Positions 12,290 through 23,420 of a DNA stretch of 64,000 nt are shown piece after piece; the first letter of the stretch is position 1, and every line of letters starts with the position of its first letter. The DNA is from Amblyomma americanum. Lineage: Eukaryota > Arthropoda > Arachnida > Ixodida > Ixodidae. Location of the stretch: positions 162,765,189 to 162,829,188 of the forward strand of contig NC_135500.1 in assembly GCF_052857255.1 (NCBI RefSeq). Direction: 5' to 3'. The position numbers and the translations under genes are program-made. The notes beneath the pieces were generated by a model. That model saw only the letters and a program-made list of their open reading frames with translations. It was not told the origin of the DNA and did not search any database.

Positions 12290-14162
12290 TGAAGTTAACT
12301 ATGTGCAAACAGAGGCAGTCGCAAACAGCCCATGCTGGCGGTCTCGTCCCCAAACGGCACCGATGTCTGTTATAATACATATAATACAAAAGCAAAGTAG
12401 CATCGCTCGAGCTTTGTGTGCCGGCGGACCGGAAAATCCATCGGCACTTCATAAGTCAGATGTTCAGACCCTTCAAAAGCAGGCGCGATATATTGCGCCA
12501 GTATAATCTGCATCCAATTAAATCACGAATGACGTCGTAGGCGAATAGTCATTTGTGCTATTTAATGTCCAGGAGCTGTGCTGTAGGAGCGACGCCGCGA
12601 ATGAGTACTGTGGCCTAATTTCGACCGCCCGCGGTTCTTTAATTAATGTCGCCGCCTGTCATAGTGACACGTTTCTGACCTCAAGGCACTAGGCTTCCTC
12701 ACACAGGGCGGGCGTATTTTCCCCTTTTACTCATTATCAACGCAGCCGCTAAGGCCTTTATCCAATCCCAATATTGTGGATCACCCGCCGAGTGCTACAG
12801 TCACCGTGCCACACCCATTCGGATGCTGGGGAAAAACTTGAATTCTTCCTCAGCCAGAATGTAAGTACTACTGTCAGTAAACATGCGCATCTGAAGGTTT
12901 GCACTGGCCACTCTTCACGACGGGATGGGAGAACCTTATCAATAACATAAACTTGAGAGCTTATCGCTAATTTTACATCATGTTCGTAAGTACCAGTGTC
13001 GTCTCTTTTATACAAAGCAGAATAGAAGACACCTAAACTTTCAATGTTTCCACTGTTCTGAAAAGCCCCATCTCGGCTCTCACTGATTTAATTGCCTCGG
13101 TTATGATGAAAGCGACATTCTGAGCTATAGTTAAGAAGAGGTCTTAACAAACACTCTCACACGGCGCAGCATGTGTGTTTTCTTTTCTAAGCATTGTGTC
13201 TTCGTTTCGTCTGTGTTGTGTAAATCATATAACCAGCTAGTTCAGCAAGAAACTTTACTGGCTAGAGCAAAAACAAAAAAAAATCGCCCACGTACTCACA
13301 ACTGAAGAGATTTCTCTGCTTAACTTCATGGCGACACGTTTATACTCTCAATGCTGTAGGTTTTCCACGGCGGCAGCGCCACACTTTAAAAACACTGCGA
13401 TAAAGCAAACACATTTCGAAGGAAATAATTTTCTTCATTTTTCTTATTTTTTGCCAGTCCAGTGGAAAACTTTTTGAAGCAGGGAACTCATTAGAGCTCA
13501 GCAGGCGTTCACGCGGAACCAAGACATATTTACACGCGCAAGCTGGGGCGTTCGGGTTCCACAGAGCCTGATCGGGAACGCAGGGCACGCCGCAAAGTCA
13601 ATCACGAAGGTATTTGCCTCAGTATCTTCCAATTTTAAGCGGGCTGCGCGTTCTACTGCGCCCTCAAAGTCAAGGCACCCGAAGAACGTGCCTAGGCATC
13701 CAAAGAGCTCCTTTGAGGAGCGAACGAATCCTATAATAGCAGCTTTCAGAGCATGCGGCCAGCAGCGCCCCCTGATCACCCGCGGATAAGGAATATTTTG
13801 TGGAAACTCGTTTGCGGAGTCACTTCAGGACCACCTATAAAAAAAGTAATGCGCAGCGCATTGCATATATGCGTGAATACCTGTATAAATATGAATGTCC
13901 CGCTGTGGCGTTCATCCGGTAAAGCTCTTCACTGCATGCTTACCTGCTTTGGAGAGTCGCCGCTTGGCTGCACGGCATGCGGTTCAGTCCAGAAATATAG
14001 CGCAGGAGCCATAAATGTTGCTGATATTTTTTTAGAGCGCTAGTACTGCCACATTCGCGGAAAAAGCCGTTCGTTTTTGAAGCAGCAGGCGCTGGTGAAC
14101 ACTCTCAAGGTTCGCGTACACCAAATAAACAAATACCCACGAGAGCAGCAGATTGGACAGCC
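12290..14162. other. No supported gene
   Basis: Contains only short open frames. A GC-rich string near 13757-13778 resembles a CTCF core (AGCGCCCCCTG); one motif occurrence is weak evidence. No repeat partner was found in the window. Confidence 0.5.
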
Positions 14163-14236
14163 GTCGCTGTAGCTCAGTTGGTAAGAGCACCGGACGCGAT
14201 ATTCGGAGGTCGTGGGTTCGGATCCCACCGGCGGCA
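14163..14236 (+). tRNA. tRNA-like cloverleaf, probably a SINE head or tRNA pseudogene
   Basis: Folds as a full tRNA. The acceptor stem GTCGCTG pairs with CGGCGGC over 7 pairs, two of them G-U. Then come TA, a D arm (GCTC...GAGC), a 5-bp anticodon stem (CCGGA/TTCGG), a 5-nt variable loop, a T arm (GTGGG/CCCAC) with loop TTCGGAT, and discriminator A. The anticodon loop is CGCGATA, with G where the near-invariant U33 should be. Together with common tick repeats of the same shape (recalled), this argues for a tRNA-derived repeat rather than a working tRNA. No T-run terminator follows directly; the first T stretch is about 10 nt downstream (GTTGTTTTTTC). Confidence 0.5.
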
Positions 14237-14433
14237 TGGTTGTTTTTTCTGCTGCTTTATAAGTAATTTTCTTTAAGCGATTTATTAGTCTAAGTAATAT
14301 TATCCCACTGATAAGCACAACACATTAGAAAAAAAAATAATAATAACGTTCCCCTATGCACCTTGGTTTCGGTGACTGTTCGCACCCTTCATAAGTTTGT
14401 CAAACGGGCCCCTCATTTACTTTACCTTGTCTG

Positions 14434-14569
<136 letters not shown>

Positions 14570-15600
14570 TAGTAATGTGCAATTTGCTTCCGGTACCACC
14601 CGAGAATATGGTTACTACGCAGTTAACTGGTGTTTGCAACCTCGGTTGGCATGTTGTTATGAAGTCACACGGTGACGTAACTTAGTAGTGGGTTCGATTT
14701 TATGCAGAACGAGTGGCTTGACGTCACTGATATGCAATAATAGAACGACTGTAATAAACATTGTACCATACCATGTATCTGCTGAGCTTTATCCATGCCA
14801 GCAAATGCACACAACGGACAGAATACTCTTGACATACCACATAGAAATACCATAACAAAGCATGACCACAATATTCAATACAAAGCGAAGATAAACAATG
14901 CAAAAAATAATGGTGACACACTGTTGGAACCCCTAATTCGCATTTGGCCTAAAAACGCAAATGGACCGTCATTGTTTTTTTTTTCATTACCGTATTTGTG
15001 TTAGGCACTTTGTCTCAGGGCGGCGTCGCAATCGGCGTAGTAATTCTCTCTTATGCTCTCCAGTTTATGAAAAAGAGAGTTCGGTGGGCTACATGCCAAA
15101 TCCTGCCCCAAACCTTGCGAAAACCATCCAATAAAGATTATGGCTGCAACGTTTCCTGGGCATATATTGCAGGAATCATTCATTCTACCCAATTCCCAGT
15201 GTTACAACTACGGCAGGTGAAATGATAATAACTAGGAAATCGTCACGCAATGTCTCTTCGCTATGCACTGCGCCCAGCTTTTTGTCCCAGCGTAACAAGT
15301 GCTGTTGCTCAAAATAACAAAGTAATGCGCAAAAACTAAGTGGATAAAGTGCAGCCATCCTCTGGCAGCAATGCCTCGCCGCCCTCCTTCTTGGCTTCAC
15401 GATAAAACTTCTTTTTATATATTATATATGCCCAAGTATACATACCACAAGGAACAAGGAGTACAGCAAACAAACTCAGGTACAGGAAGCGATCCCCTCT
15501 TTGCCGCAGACTCGAAAGAGTTGCTAGGGAGCAGGGCTGGCAGGGCAGTTCGTGTTTGCGTGACGAAGCAAAACCTATTACACAAGCAAGCCTTTCTAAT
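14570..15600. other. No supported gene
   Basis: Short open frames on both strands and no recognisable domain. The 3' edge abuts the 125-bp tandem array. Confidence 0.55.
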
Positions 15601-16126
15601 GGTAAGTTCCCCTGTGTATTGGTCAGCGCCTTCCGATTGAGCTTTCACATTACTGAATCCTACGATGTTCCAAATTTATACGGAGGTCACGCATGAACCG
15701 CTCCTGCTTGATACTGGTGTCTAAAGGTAAGTTCCCCTGCTGATTGGTCAGCGCCTTCCGATTGAGCTATCACATTACTGAATACCACGATATTCCAGAT
15801 TTATACGGAGGTCACCCATGAACCGCTCCTGCTTGATACTGGTGTCTAAAGGTAAGTTCCCCTGCTTTTTGGTCAGCGCCTTCCGACTGAGCTATCACAT
15901 TACTGAAGTTTAGAAGAGCGAGTTGACGGGCTAGTTGGTATTGCATGGTGAAGGAACCGCGCGAAGTACTGGACAGGATACAAACATGGAAGCACAAACA
16001 CGGCGCCATGTTTGTCTCCTGTCCCGTACTTAGCGCTGTTCCTTAACCAAGCATTATTGAATCCTACGTTATTCCAAATTTATACGGAGGTCACCCATGA
16101 CCCACTCTTGCTTGAAACAGGTGTCG
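15601..16126 (-). repeat. 125-bp tandem repeat, three units, third interrupted
   Basis: Units start at 15601, 15726 and 15851, each opening with GGTAAGTTCCCCTG and closing with GATACTGGTGTCTAAA. Units 1 and 2 are exactly 125 bp and differ at few positions. Unit 3 is split after 15907 by a 144-bp foldback insertion and resumes at 16062. On the minus strand each unit carries ATAGCTCAATCGGAAGGCGC, a tRNA A-box-like string, and TATAAAT inside CCGTATAAATCTGG. A tandemised tRNA-like SINE is the likely origin; this is inferred. Confidence 0.85.
15908..16051 (-). mobile_element. 144-bp PLE-derived foldback insertion
   Basis: Sits inside the third tandem unit, so its boundaries can be read against the intact units. 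CATTACTGAA (15898-15907) and CATTATTGAA (16052-16061) are the target-site duplication, 9 of 10 identical. Inverted arms 15951-15989 and 16006-16044 match at 35 of 39 positions around a 16-nt loop. Read on the minus strand, the arms are followed by a one-sided tail (15950 to 15908) containing TACCAACTAGCCCGTC. The tail and arm style match 37580-38499 and 39037-39184. It has no coding capacity. Confidence 0.75.
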
Positions 16127-18357
16127 TGAATCGGGCTCCGGTTTTCCAACCTACAAGGTAATGACGATAATCACTAAGTTAATTAGGATTTCAATTGCCT
16201 CCACCGGGCACGAATAATTAACTAAGCGTTCTCGCTTTCATTTCACTGCTGTACGAGCATCAACAGCATAAAAAAAGAGCTTTACAAAGGTCCTCGCATT
16301 TACTATGGCGTAAACCTCCATCACCCACGCGGTGCGCACTCAGCCAAGTCCGCGTGCAAACGCCTCCGCACTCATGTTGACGCCCACATGACTCTCACAC
16401 AGCTGCTCACGTTTAGGCTAGCCTAATTAGATTCACTAGGTGGATCACTACAGTTACGCGTAAGCTGAAAGTGCCAATTAGCACCGAGAAATTTCCGCCA
16501 TTAATGTCGAAGAATAGCGAAAAATGCATTGCTTTGTTTTTAATTTATGCCACAACTGCAGTTGACTCCATTATTAGTATTTATTCTCTGCATTAAGTTC
16601 TGTCTTGCAACGAATCTATTATTCTCTGCAAAAGCGTGTTGCAAGATCTGTGGATATATACTATAGGCTTATGCAGTTTCTATGGCTGCCCAAGTGTTAA
16701 CTTTGTAATTTTGTGTCGGCGCGAAACTCAGATTTCGAACCACGGGCCACGAGTTGTGCGATTAACTATTTATTTTCTATTTCTATCTTTCCCTATGTCT
16801 ATCCGGTGAGTTTGACAAGCAGCAAATAAAAAAATGATGGTAGTTTATCTTTGCTAAGCATGAAATATTCTGCGAAAGCATGTTTTCGCACACAGGCGGA
16901 AGTTGATGAAGACGATGACGTGCAGTGCCCAGCGCGAGAGTGTATTGCAGTTTTACACGAGGCGTGATAGGCTGTGGCGATAGCATAGTGCCCTCGTGTA
17001 GTGGCCAGAAAAAGCTGATCTGTGCGCGCCGCCGCGGATTCGGACCCCGTCACGGCAATATTTCTTTTATTTCAGCAGGTACCTGAGAGGCTTTAGAGAG
17101 ATATCGGCTTTTTCAGGATGGCTAGTGAAGTAGTGCACCCACACTAAAATTCTCGCATTGTGTTTCAGAGAGCACTAGCAAGTGCGCAGTGAGGCATCGC
17201 ACGCGCAAACAGCGCCTTGTGGCATTGCAGCGGGAGCCCCCTTGTGAGAAACAAAACCAAAGCCACTGGGTACAAAAATACGGAAAACAAGATTTCTCAA
17301 GGCACTTTCGCTAATTCTAAACCTTGTACCGTTGCTGCAATAACATCTCTATCATACGAAAAAGGACAAAGACCGGAGGCTGGAGTCTTGCTTTTGATGC
17401 TATTTTAAGAAGTGTCTCCACAGAAGGCCGCCATTAGAAGGAGAAAAACGCTATACTGTAATCGACTCCTGGACAGCCCACTAGAGCTTCAATTGTATCT
17501 AGCCTCTCGGGCGACTTTCTGTTTTAATGTGATGGCATTACTATCCTCTTTTCGCAAAATCCGCCCGTTTGCTTTAGTGTCATGCTGTCGCCCCCCACTA
17601 GGAGGCCTCCACCCATTACCCATCCACCTTTCATTTCCACCCATCCCCACCCTCCATAATACCCTTCACCCACCTGCACTATCAATAAGACGCCACCTGC
17701 CAGCAACCAACCCTACACACTTTCCAGAAGGCCCAACCCGCCACCCATGCACTCACTTTTATCCTCCAGATGCCACCCACGAGAAGAAAGAAAAGGGTAC
17801 GGGAAAATACAGGTTAAAGATGCAATCGGCAGGCTATCATTGCAGCAGCGAAATAAGCAACCAGATGCTGCTAACGGAAATTAGTCATATTGCATCGTAT
17901 GATAGCCTCTGCATTTTCTTTCTAATCAGGCACTTTTGAACCGAACAAATGCCGTATCGACTTACGTATTCTTTTTGTTCATTTCACAGTTTTCTCACAA
18001 ATGCATGCCGTTGTGTTGCATCACGTTCACAAGAACACGTTCAGGTTTGAAACACCGGTCCCTCAACATTGTTATCGGAGGCATTTAACTTTTGTTGAAT
18101 AATGTAATTTACTCCTGCGTTGGCGCTGCGCCTACGTAGGCATGCACTGAGGTTTCATAGCAGTTGTGAGCATGTTCTCAGGGGAGTCTGTATAAAATAT
18201 GCGTGCGTGTACTGCAAGTACATAATATGTAATATATTCCTCCTTACTTTTATTTGGTACAATATAGCTTCGTATAATATCATAAGAAATAAAATCGACA
18301 GCAATATAATAACGTACTCCTTAAGGCGTTGTTATTAAATCGCAACCAAGACTGTTT
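16127..18357. other. No supported gene
   Basis: The longest frame, 17412-17939, is 175 codons with a proline/histidine-rich middle and no domain I recognise; chance is likely. Near 17025-17055 a B-box-like GGATTCGGACCCC lies in a GCCGCC...GGC context, perhaps the 3' half of a degraded tRNA-like repeat. Nothing else is supported. Confidence 0.5.
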
Positions 18358-18365
18358 TGTGCCAT

Positions 18366-18571
18366 ATGTGAACGAAAATATCTTCGACGGAGGTCCGTCT
18401 GGTTGGGTTTTTGAGATAGTTGAGAGAAAACTGACGCCAACCAATATTTTAACTTTTCCCAACGTTGCGGGACCAACTAGTCCCTTCTTCAGGGGTGACT
18501 AAAGTGTGCCAGCAGCAGCGGGGTGCTGCTGGAAAAGTCAAAATAGTGGTTGGCGTCAGTTTTTTCTCAAC
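18366..18571 (-). mobile_element. Foldback element with hammerhead-like core (PLE-derived)
   Basis: Arms 18418-18459 and 18531-18572 are inverted repeats matching at 39 of 42 positions. The 71-bp spacer holds a hammerhead-like core (18461-18492) and a small GCAGCA/TGCTGC hairpin. Read on the minus strand, a one-sided tail (18417 to about 18366) contains ACCCAACCAGACGG, loosely like the TACCAACT tails of the other foldbacks. TGTGCCAT flanks the unit (18358-18365 and 18572-18579), a likely target-site duplication. No protein is encoded. Confidence 0.6.
18461..18492 (-). ncRNA. Hammerhead-ribozyme-like core
   Basis: On the minus strand the order is CUGAAGA (fits CUGANGA), one unpaired A, a 5-bp stem II (GGGAC/GUCCC) with a UAGUUG loop, GCA, then palindromic ACGU and U. 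The canonical second block is GAAA; here it reads GCAA, one core mismatch. CCC upstream can pair with GGG downstream as the start of stem I. A self-complementary ACGU with no loop matches the small dimer-forming hammerhead variants reported with Penelope-like elements (recalled literature). The mismatch probably reduces or abolishes cleavage. Confidence 0.5.
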
Positions 18572-18579
18572 TGTGCCAT

Positions 18580-20067
18580 GTGTTACTGCTCGCTTTTTTT
18601 TTTTTGCGTCGCCAGCATGGGAGCTTCCGCTTGCTGCTACATAACTTTCAGAGCTCCTTGTGCATATTCTTCAACTGCGCCACCATGTTGTAAAAAGAAA
18701 TATAAATTTGATTTCAATGACGCGCTCTGCCTCGCGAAAAAAGACGCAGTATTCAGCGGACGCCTTTGGATTCTCTTGTGATCGCTTGAAAATTCATTGA
18801 ATTCATTCGCTTGCGGCTGGATGAAAGAAAATGCATCTCGTTGCCTGTCCGTCCTGTCGGCACTGCATCCTGGCACTGCAAAACACCTATTTTTAACGGC
18901 GTGTTACTTCAAGCGCTAAATACGCTGTAGACCCGAGAACGTTCCTTCTGACTGAGCATTTTCCGAACTAGAACTGACTAGGGGCCGGTTCTCGCATCCT
19001 GAAGGGCGCGAAATGCGCTACAACCTCTGCGCATTCCACCTCAGATGCCCACCTCGCATTCTGCGAGGCTCTGCTTTTTTTTTTCTTCGCTGCCTTCTAC
19101 TTCTGACTCTTCTTTTTCACTACATCCAGCGTCAGATTCGCGTGTTCCCGCCGTGCCTTACTCTTCTTGGCACGGCATCCCGTCTCGCCTTTACGCCACC
19201 GACCGAGAAGTTCCGTTTAGACGACCCACGAAAGCGCCCTCGCATTTCAAGTAGCCCTCTCGCGATGTGTGCGCTCGCCAACGCGCCATCTATTCTCGAC
19301 TTCTGGTGCGAGCTAGTTGAGAATTATTGATTCCCGCCATGCAGTGGCCTTTGAAGGACGTAGCCTGGCCGCCCCTTATCTTCTTCGTCCCCATGCACTG
19401 TGTTTCTCGGCTGTCGACCAGGTCGATTAGGAGCGCTAAAAAACGACAGTCTGGTTTTCCTTTCTTGCGCAACATTTCTCGTTGATTTCCTTCTCATTCA
19501 TTGGGCAAGTTAAGCCAGGACACATCTCTTCGTGCTTCTTGTAGCAAGAGTGAAATCTATTTGCAGTGCGGTTAAAGCGTGCCAGCGCCCTTACCTATGT
19601 AACAGCAGGCAGTAACCGCAGTAACAGCAGGCACGTTGACAGTTCTTTCGCTTCTCCGCTGCATCGCTGTGCACTAAAGTAGTCTTGACTAAATGATGCA
19701 ATGACGTTAAAACGTTTTCTTACGCTGTGAATTAGATCATGTTAGCCGCGCGCCGCCGCACAGCATGCCGAGAACACATTTTGGGTAGTACGGAAAGCAC
19801 TACGCATAGGTTACTTTTTATCACTATTTAATGCACTGAAATAGAAATTATATTTCACAAGCGCCTGCAAATCAACTGCAGAGCTCTGAACATACATCCC
19901 ACATAAAAACAGACTGTGACTAACTGTCCCTCAGGCTATGAAAATTTTGATAAAGCGGTGAAATATTGCCAAGACATCAAGCAGTAACATACCTGTAACG
20001 CAAGGGCAGCTTTGAGACTTCAGCTCTTGGTTTGCTGACTCCATCCGTAGCTTCTAGTTCAGCGCCA
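18580..20067. other. No supported gene
   Basis: Short open frames; T-run near 18592-18605 and pyrimidine tract near 19072-19120. No repeat partner or domain recognised. Confidence 0.55.
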
Positions 20068-20080
20068 GCAAATTTCAAGA

Positions 20081-20322
20081 AAGGTTTGATTTGGTTTAAG
20101 GGGGTTTTATGTCCCAAAGCGGCTCATGCTATGAGAGACGCCGTGGTCAAGGGCTCCGGAAATTTCGACCACCTGAGCTTCTTTAACGTGCGCTGACATC
20201 ACACAGTACACGGGCCTCTAGAATTTCGCCTCCATTGAAATTCGACCGCCGCGGCCGGGATCGAGCCCGCGTCTTTCGGGCCAGTAGCCGAGCGCCGTAA
20301 CCACTCAGCCACTGCGGCGGCT
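20081..20322 (-). mobile_element. tRNA-derived SINE (Ruka-like), complete
   Basis: Minus-strand head GCCGCCGCAGTGGCTGAGTG (A box) and GGGCTCGATCCC (B box), then the body CGGCCGCGGCGG, TCTAGAGGCCCGTG, GTCAGCGCACGTTAAAGAA and CTCATAGCATGAGCCG, ending TTAAACCAAATC. The flanks GCAAATTTCAAGA (20068-20080) and GTAAATTTTAAGA (20323-20335) agree at 11 of 13 positions and define both ends. This is the best-preserved copy in the window and a good reference for the others. Confidence 0.88.
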
Positions 20323-20335
20323 GTAAATTTTAAGA

Positions 20336-22674
20336 CAGCAGCGCAAAGTCATCGGGAGACTGCATGTCGTGTGCATGCCATTAAGTTAGTTAGCGCTGTG
20401 CATTGCAGCAAAGATTAAGGCAAGCACATGTTGATTCCAAACCGTATTCCTTGACATTGCGCAACGTATGCTGCACTTAACCAATGCATCTCGCATGCTA
20501 ATTAAACCAATGTGAACGCCGTTGCATGTAAGAGCATGGAGATGAACTTGTTCCTAAGCCGAATCCTTGAAGCTAAGAATATATTGCACTATGCCAAAGG
20601 CTACCCGGTGATTGGCTCAGAGCGGCCGCCAAAACGCTGGTCCTGATAGCGGCGTGAGCAGCATAACTAATCCGTGGCAATTAATCTGTCTTAACTTCCT
20701 TGGCGTTGGCAAGTGACTGCCGGAAATGAAGCAAAAGTATTCGAACCAACAGATTCGTTAAGCTGACATTTCAAAGCTTCGTTATGATTTATGGCACGGC
20801 TGCAGTAGACGTATCTGGCTGCCCGCTGAACGACCTATTTGTTTTTATTTTCCGATCGATAAACAGCGATAACTACATATAGTACACACAAGCTCTCCAG
20901 TACAACCTGAAGGCAACCAAGATGTACACCTTGTGAAGGGGGCGGGGGGGGGTTGAAGTGTTGAACCCGGATAAAGCCGAGACACGGTGAACGCAGAACG
21001 AAAAGCCAGAGAAGACGCGAGGAGCACGAGACAAATGACACTGAAGGAGACTTGCCAAGAAGTGGCGCACCCCGCCCCCCCCCCCCCTCCTGCCTCCTCT
21101 TCTCTTGCTTAGTCTCTTGAGCGTCCTTCCCACATTAATCAAGGCACCCAGCACGACTGGCGCTATGCAGCCCGCACGGCTGTAAAACAATTCATCCGAC
21201 AAGTCGCCTCTTCGTCCCACCGCTCGCCTTCTAAGCCTCGGCGCAGTCCAACTTTAGACCGGGCTCATGAGCTCCTCCCTGCGTTTTCCCTCTCCTTTTG
21301 TGCCGCCGCCGCGGACTGTCCCAAACTGACTTCCACCGACCCAGAGCTGGGTGTTATGTGTTGTCGTTCGGGACAGAGTGGAAGTACGTCAGAAAGGGTT
21401 CAGAATACGAAAGCGGAGACCCGAATAGTTCAAGCTAATTGAAACATGCAGCAGCTTCAAATTTTCGTCAGTGCCCTAAATAAGTTCCTATTAAAAAATC
21501 AATGAATTGCAGGTCTGCATATATAATAGGGTTCGTAATTTACTTCGTAGCTCTGAAAAAATTACTGGACGATCAGACATCTCCCGTGAAAATTATGCGA
21601 ATGCAGTTGGATTTACCATCGATGATTTCTTTGTTGCTTTCACTGTACTGAATTTTCTTTTTTTCTCTAAGCCGAGGCTCTAAGTCGGCGGAGGTGGGTC
21701 GAAGGTGGCGGTGATGACCCCTAGCTAAGGTGGAGGTAGTGGCAGGGTGGTGAATGCTGCTCCTTGATGGGCAAGGTGGGTGGAGGGTGGAGTGGGTCGG
21801 CGGATCGATTGTGGCGGTGGGCGGGTGGGCAGCCATTTATGCTCCGTGAGGTGGCTGTTGGGTAGTGCTTCTGGAGGAGGAGGCTCGTCGCTGGGACTAG
21901 ATGCTTCTCCACAACACACATCAGATTTGCAAGGTGACGAAAGGGGTGCAGTACCACGAGATTTCACAGGAAATAAACGATTAGGCTAGCATAGCCATAG
22001 GCAGTGTTGTTTGGCTGCTGCAGTATTCTTTGCACGCATCTCTTGTCTTCTGCTACACGGTCTCCAACAGTCATTTAGACAAACAAACTACGGCCATAGC
22101 CTACGTATTTTCACTAAATCCAAGCACCCTGTATGCTTCGATTCATGATGGGAAGGTAAAGCTAGCAACAATGAGCATATCCAATTTGTGACTCTTGCTG
22201 GACACTTTTACGCGGGTAGCATTTATGCACCCGTAATGGGCTACCTCTCAACTGTAATCCCGCGCGCCAAAGCTGTAGCCTACAAATCATCAGACAGAAT
22301 ACATTTAAGTGGTATTTTGTCCGCTCTGTGACACCTTTGATATTCTGAGCTTTATTGACTGATCGTTATGGCCACGATGTAGAAGCAATGATCTTGTTCA
22401 TACCTATTGCACCATATTTCGCCACTTCTGGCTCCGGCTAAGCTTGCATACAGAGGCCGTTTAAGGGAAGAACCAATTAAAATTCATTACTTCAAGCTGT
22501 ACACAAATATGTGTACATCTTTCACGCCACGCTTCGCCGCGCAAAAAAGACTCACATTCTGCCTTTGTCCATATTAGCAGAGGAGATATGATGTTATCGT
22601 GCAGCTGTTTTCCTTTATTTCGGGGCATATTTCTTGTACCGTGGACCCCGGTTCTGTTTCAGCGGGACACCCAA
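20336..22674. other. No supported gene
   Basis: Poly-G/C runs at 20939-20951 and 21069-21087, and a low-complexity GGTGG-rich stretch at 21690-21850. Open frames reflect composition. Nothing recognised. Confidence 0.55.
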
Positions 22675-22750
22675 AATCAGAATCAGTTTATTGGAATAAA
22701 AAAGAAAATATAAGGTGGACAAATTTGTACAGAAGGAGGTCCCGTAGTAA
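22675..22750 (-). mobile_element. Probable LINE 3' tail fragment
   Basis: On the minus strand AATAAACTGATTCTGATT closes a short UTR-like stretch, a typical LINE polyadenylation signal plus short repeat tail. No coding sequence is attached, so the clade cannot be assigned. Confidence 0.4.
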
Positions 22751-23189
22751 GTGACTGTACTGGTGCCCCTAGTGTGTTGTGATCATTCGTACAGGTTTAT
22801 CTTTCACTCATCTTCTTTTGCATTTAAACTATATTCGCCCAAACTTAAATTTTCTAGGAAAGTAAAAACAAGAACGAAAAATCTCATTTCATTTAGGGTT
22901 ACAACAGCGCTTCCCACACTAATTCTACTGCTATTACTGAAACACATGGTGATGTGGGCTTTCCTATTCCTTAGTTCCTCACGTGAGAAAAACATTGAGC
23001 ACAAGGACGAATCGGCCGGAAAGTTTCTCTAGCACATTGCGGATCGAACGTGAAAGACTGCCAGCAGCCACTTCACTTTGCGGTGGCCCCTTGGCAGCGA
23101 GTCGAGGCTAACTGGCGCGCCAGCACCAAAGCCTACGGCAACGAAAGAAGAAAAAAGGAAGCGCCGCTCCAGACAGCCTGGAGAGTATT

Positions 23190-23420
23190 CTAGTTCACTG
23201 TACCTGGCGCCGCCGAGGTCGCGTTCACCGCGACGAACTAAAAATGGCGGCGGACGCCAGCCGGGAGGCCGCCATCTTTGCCCCGCGGCGCTCGAACGGG
23301 CCAATAGCGCCGCGAGCATGCGCTGTCCACGTGCTCGCGCGCTCCCGGCGGTTGGCCGGCGTGTCTGGCCCTTCCCCGACGCCCGAAGCGGCCGCCGCTT
23401 TGGCGTCGTCTTCTTGTTCT
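23190..23420. promoter_or_regulatory. CpG-rich promoter-like block
   Basis: CpG-dense and GC-rich against its surroundings, with AAAATGGCGGCGG (23241-23253) and its inverse GCCGCCATCTTTG (23268-23280), both YY1-like, CCAAT (23301-23305) and GCATGCGC (23316-23323, NRF1-like). These motifs suggest a housekeeping-type, perhaps bidirectional, start region. The flanking open frames (23029-23565 minus, 23078-23578 plus) have no recognised domain and may be compositional. Transcript data would decide. Confidence 0.35.

Noticed and set aside
13757..13778. CTCF-like core (AGCGCCCCCTG)
   Set aside because: A single motif hit in 64 kb is expected by chance; no paired site or conservation evidence.
17025..17055. 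B-box-like GGATTCGGACCCC as a tRNA or SINE
   Set aside because: No A box or foldable acceptor stem and no second copy, so too weak to list as a feature.
17412..17939. 175-codon plus frame
   Set aside because: Composition-driven proline/histidine string with no domain, promoter or splice context.
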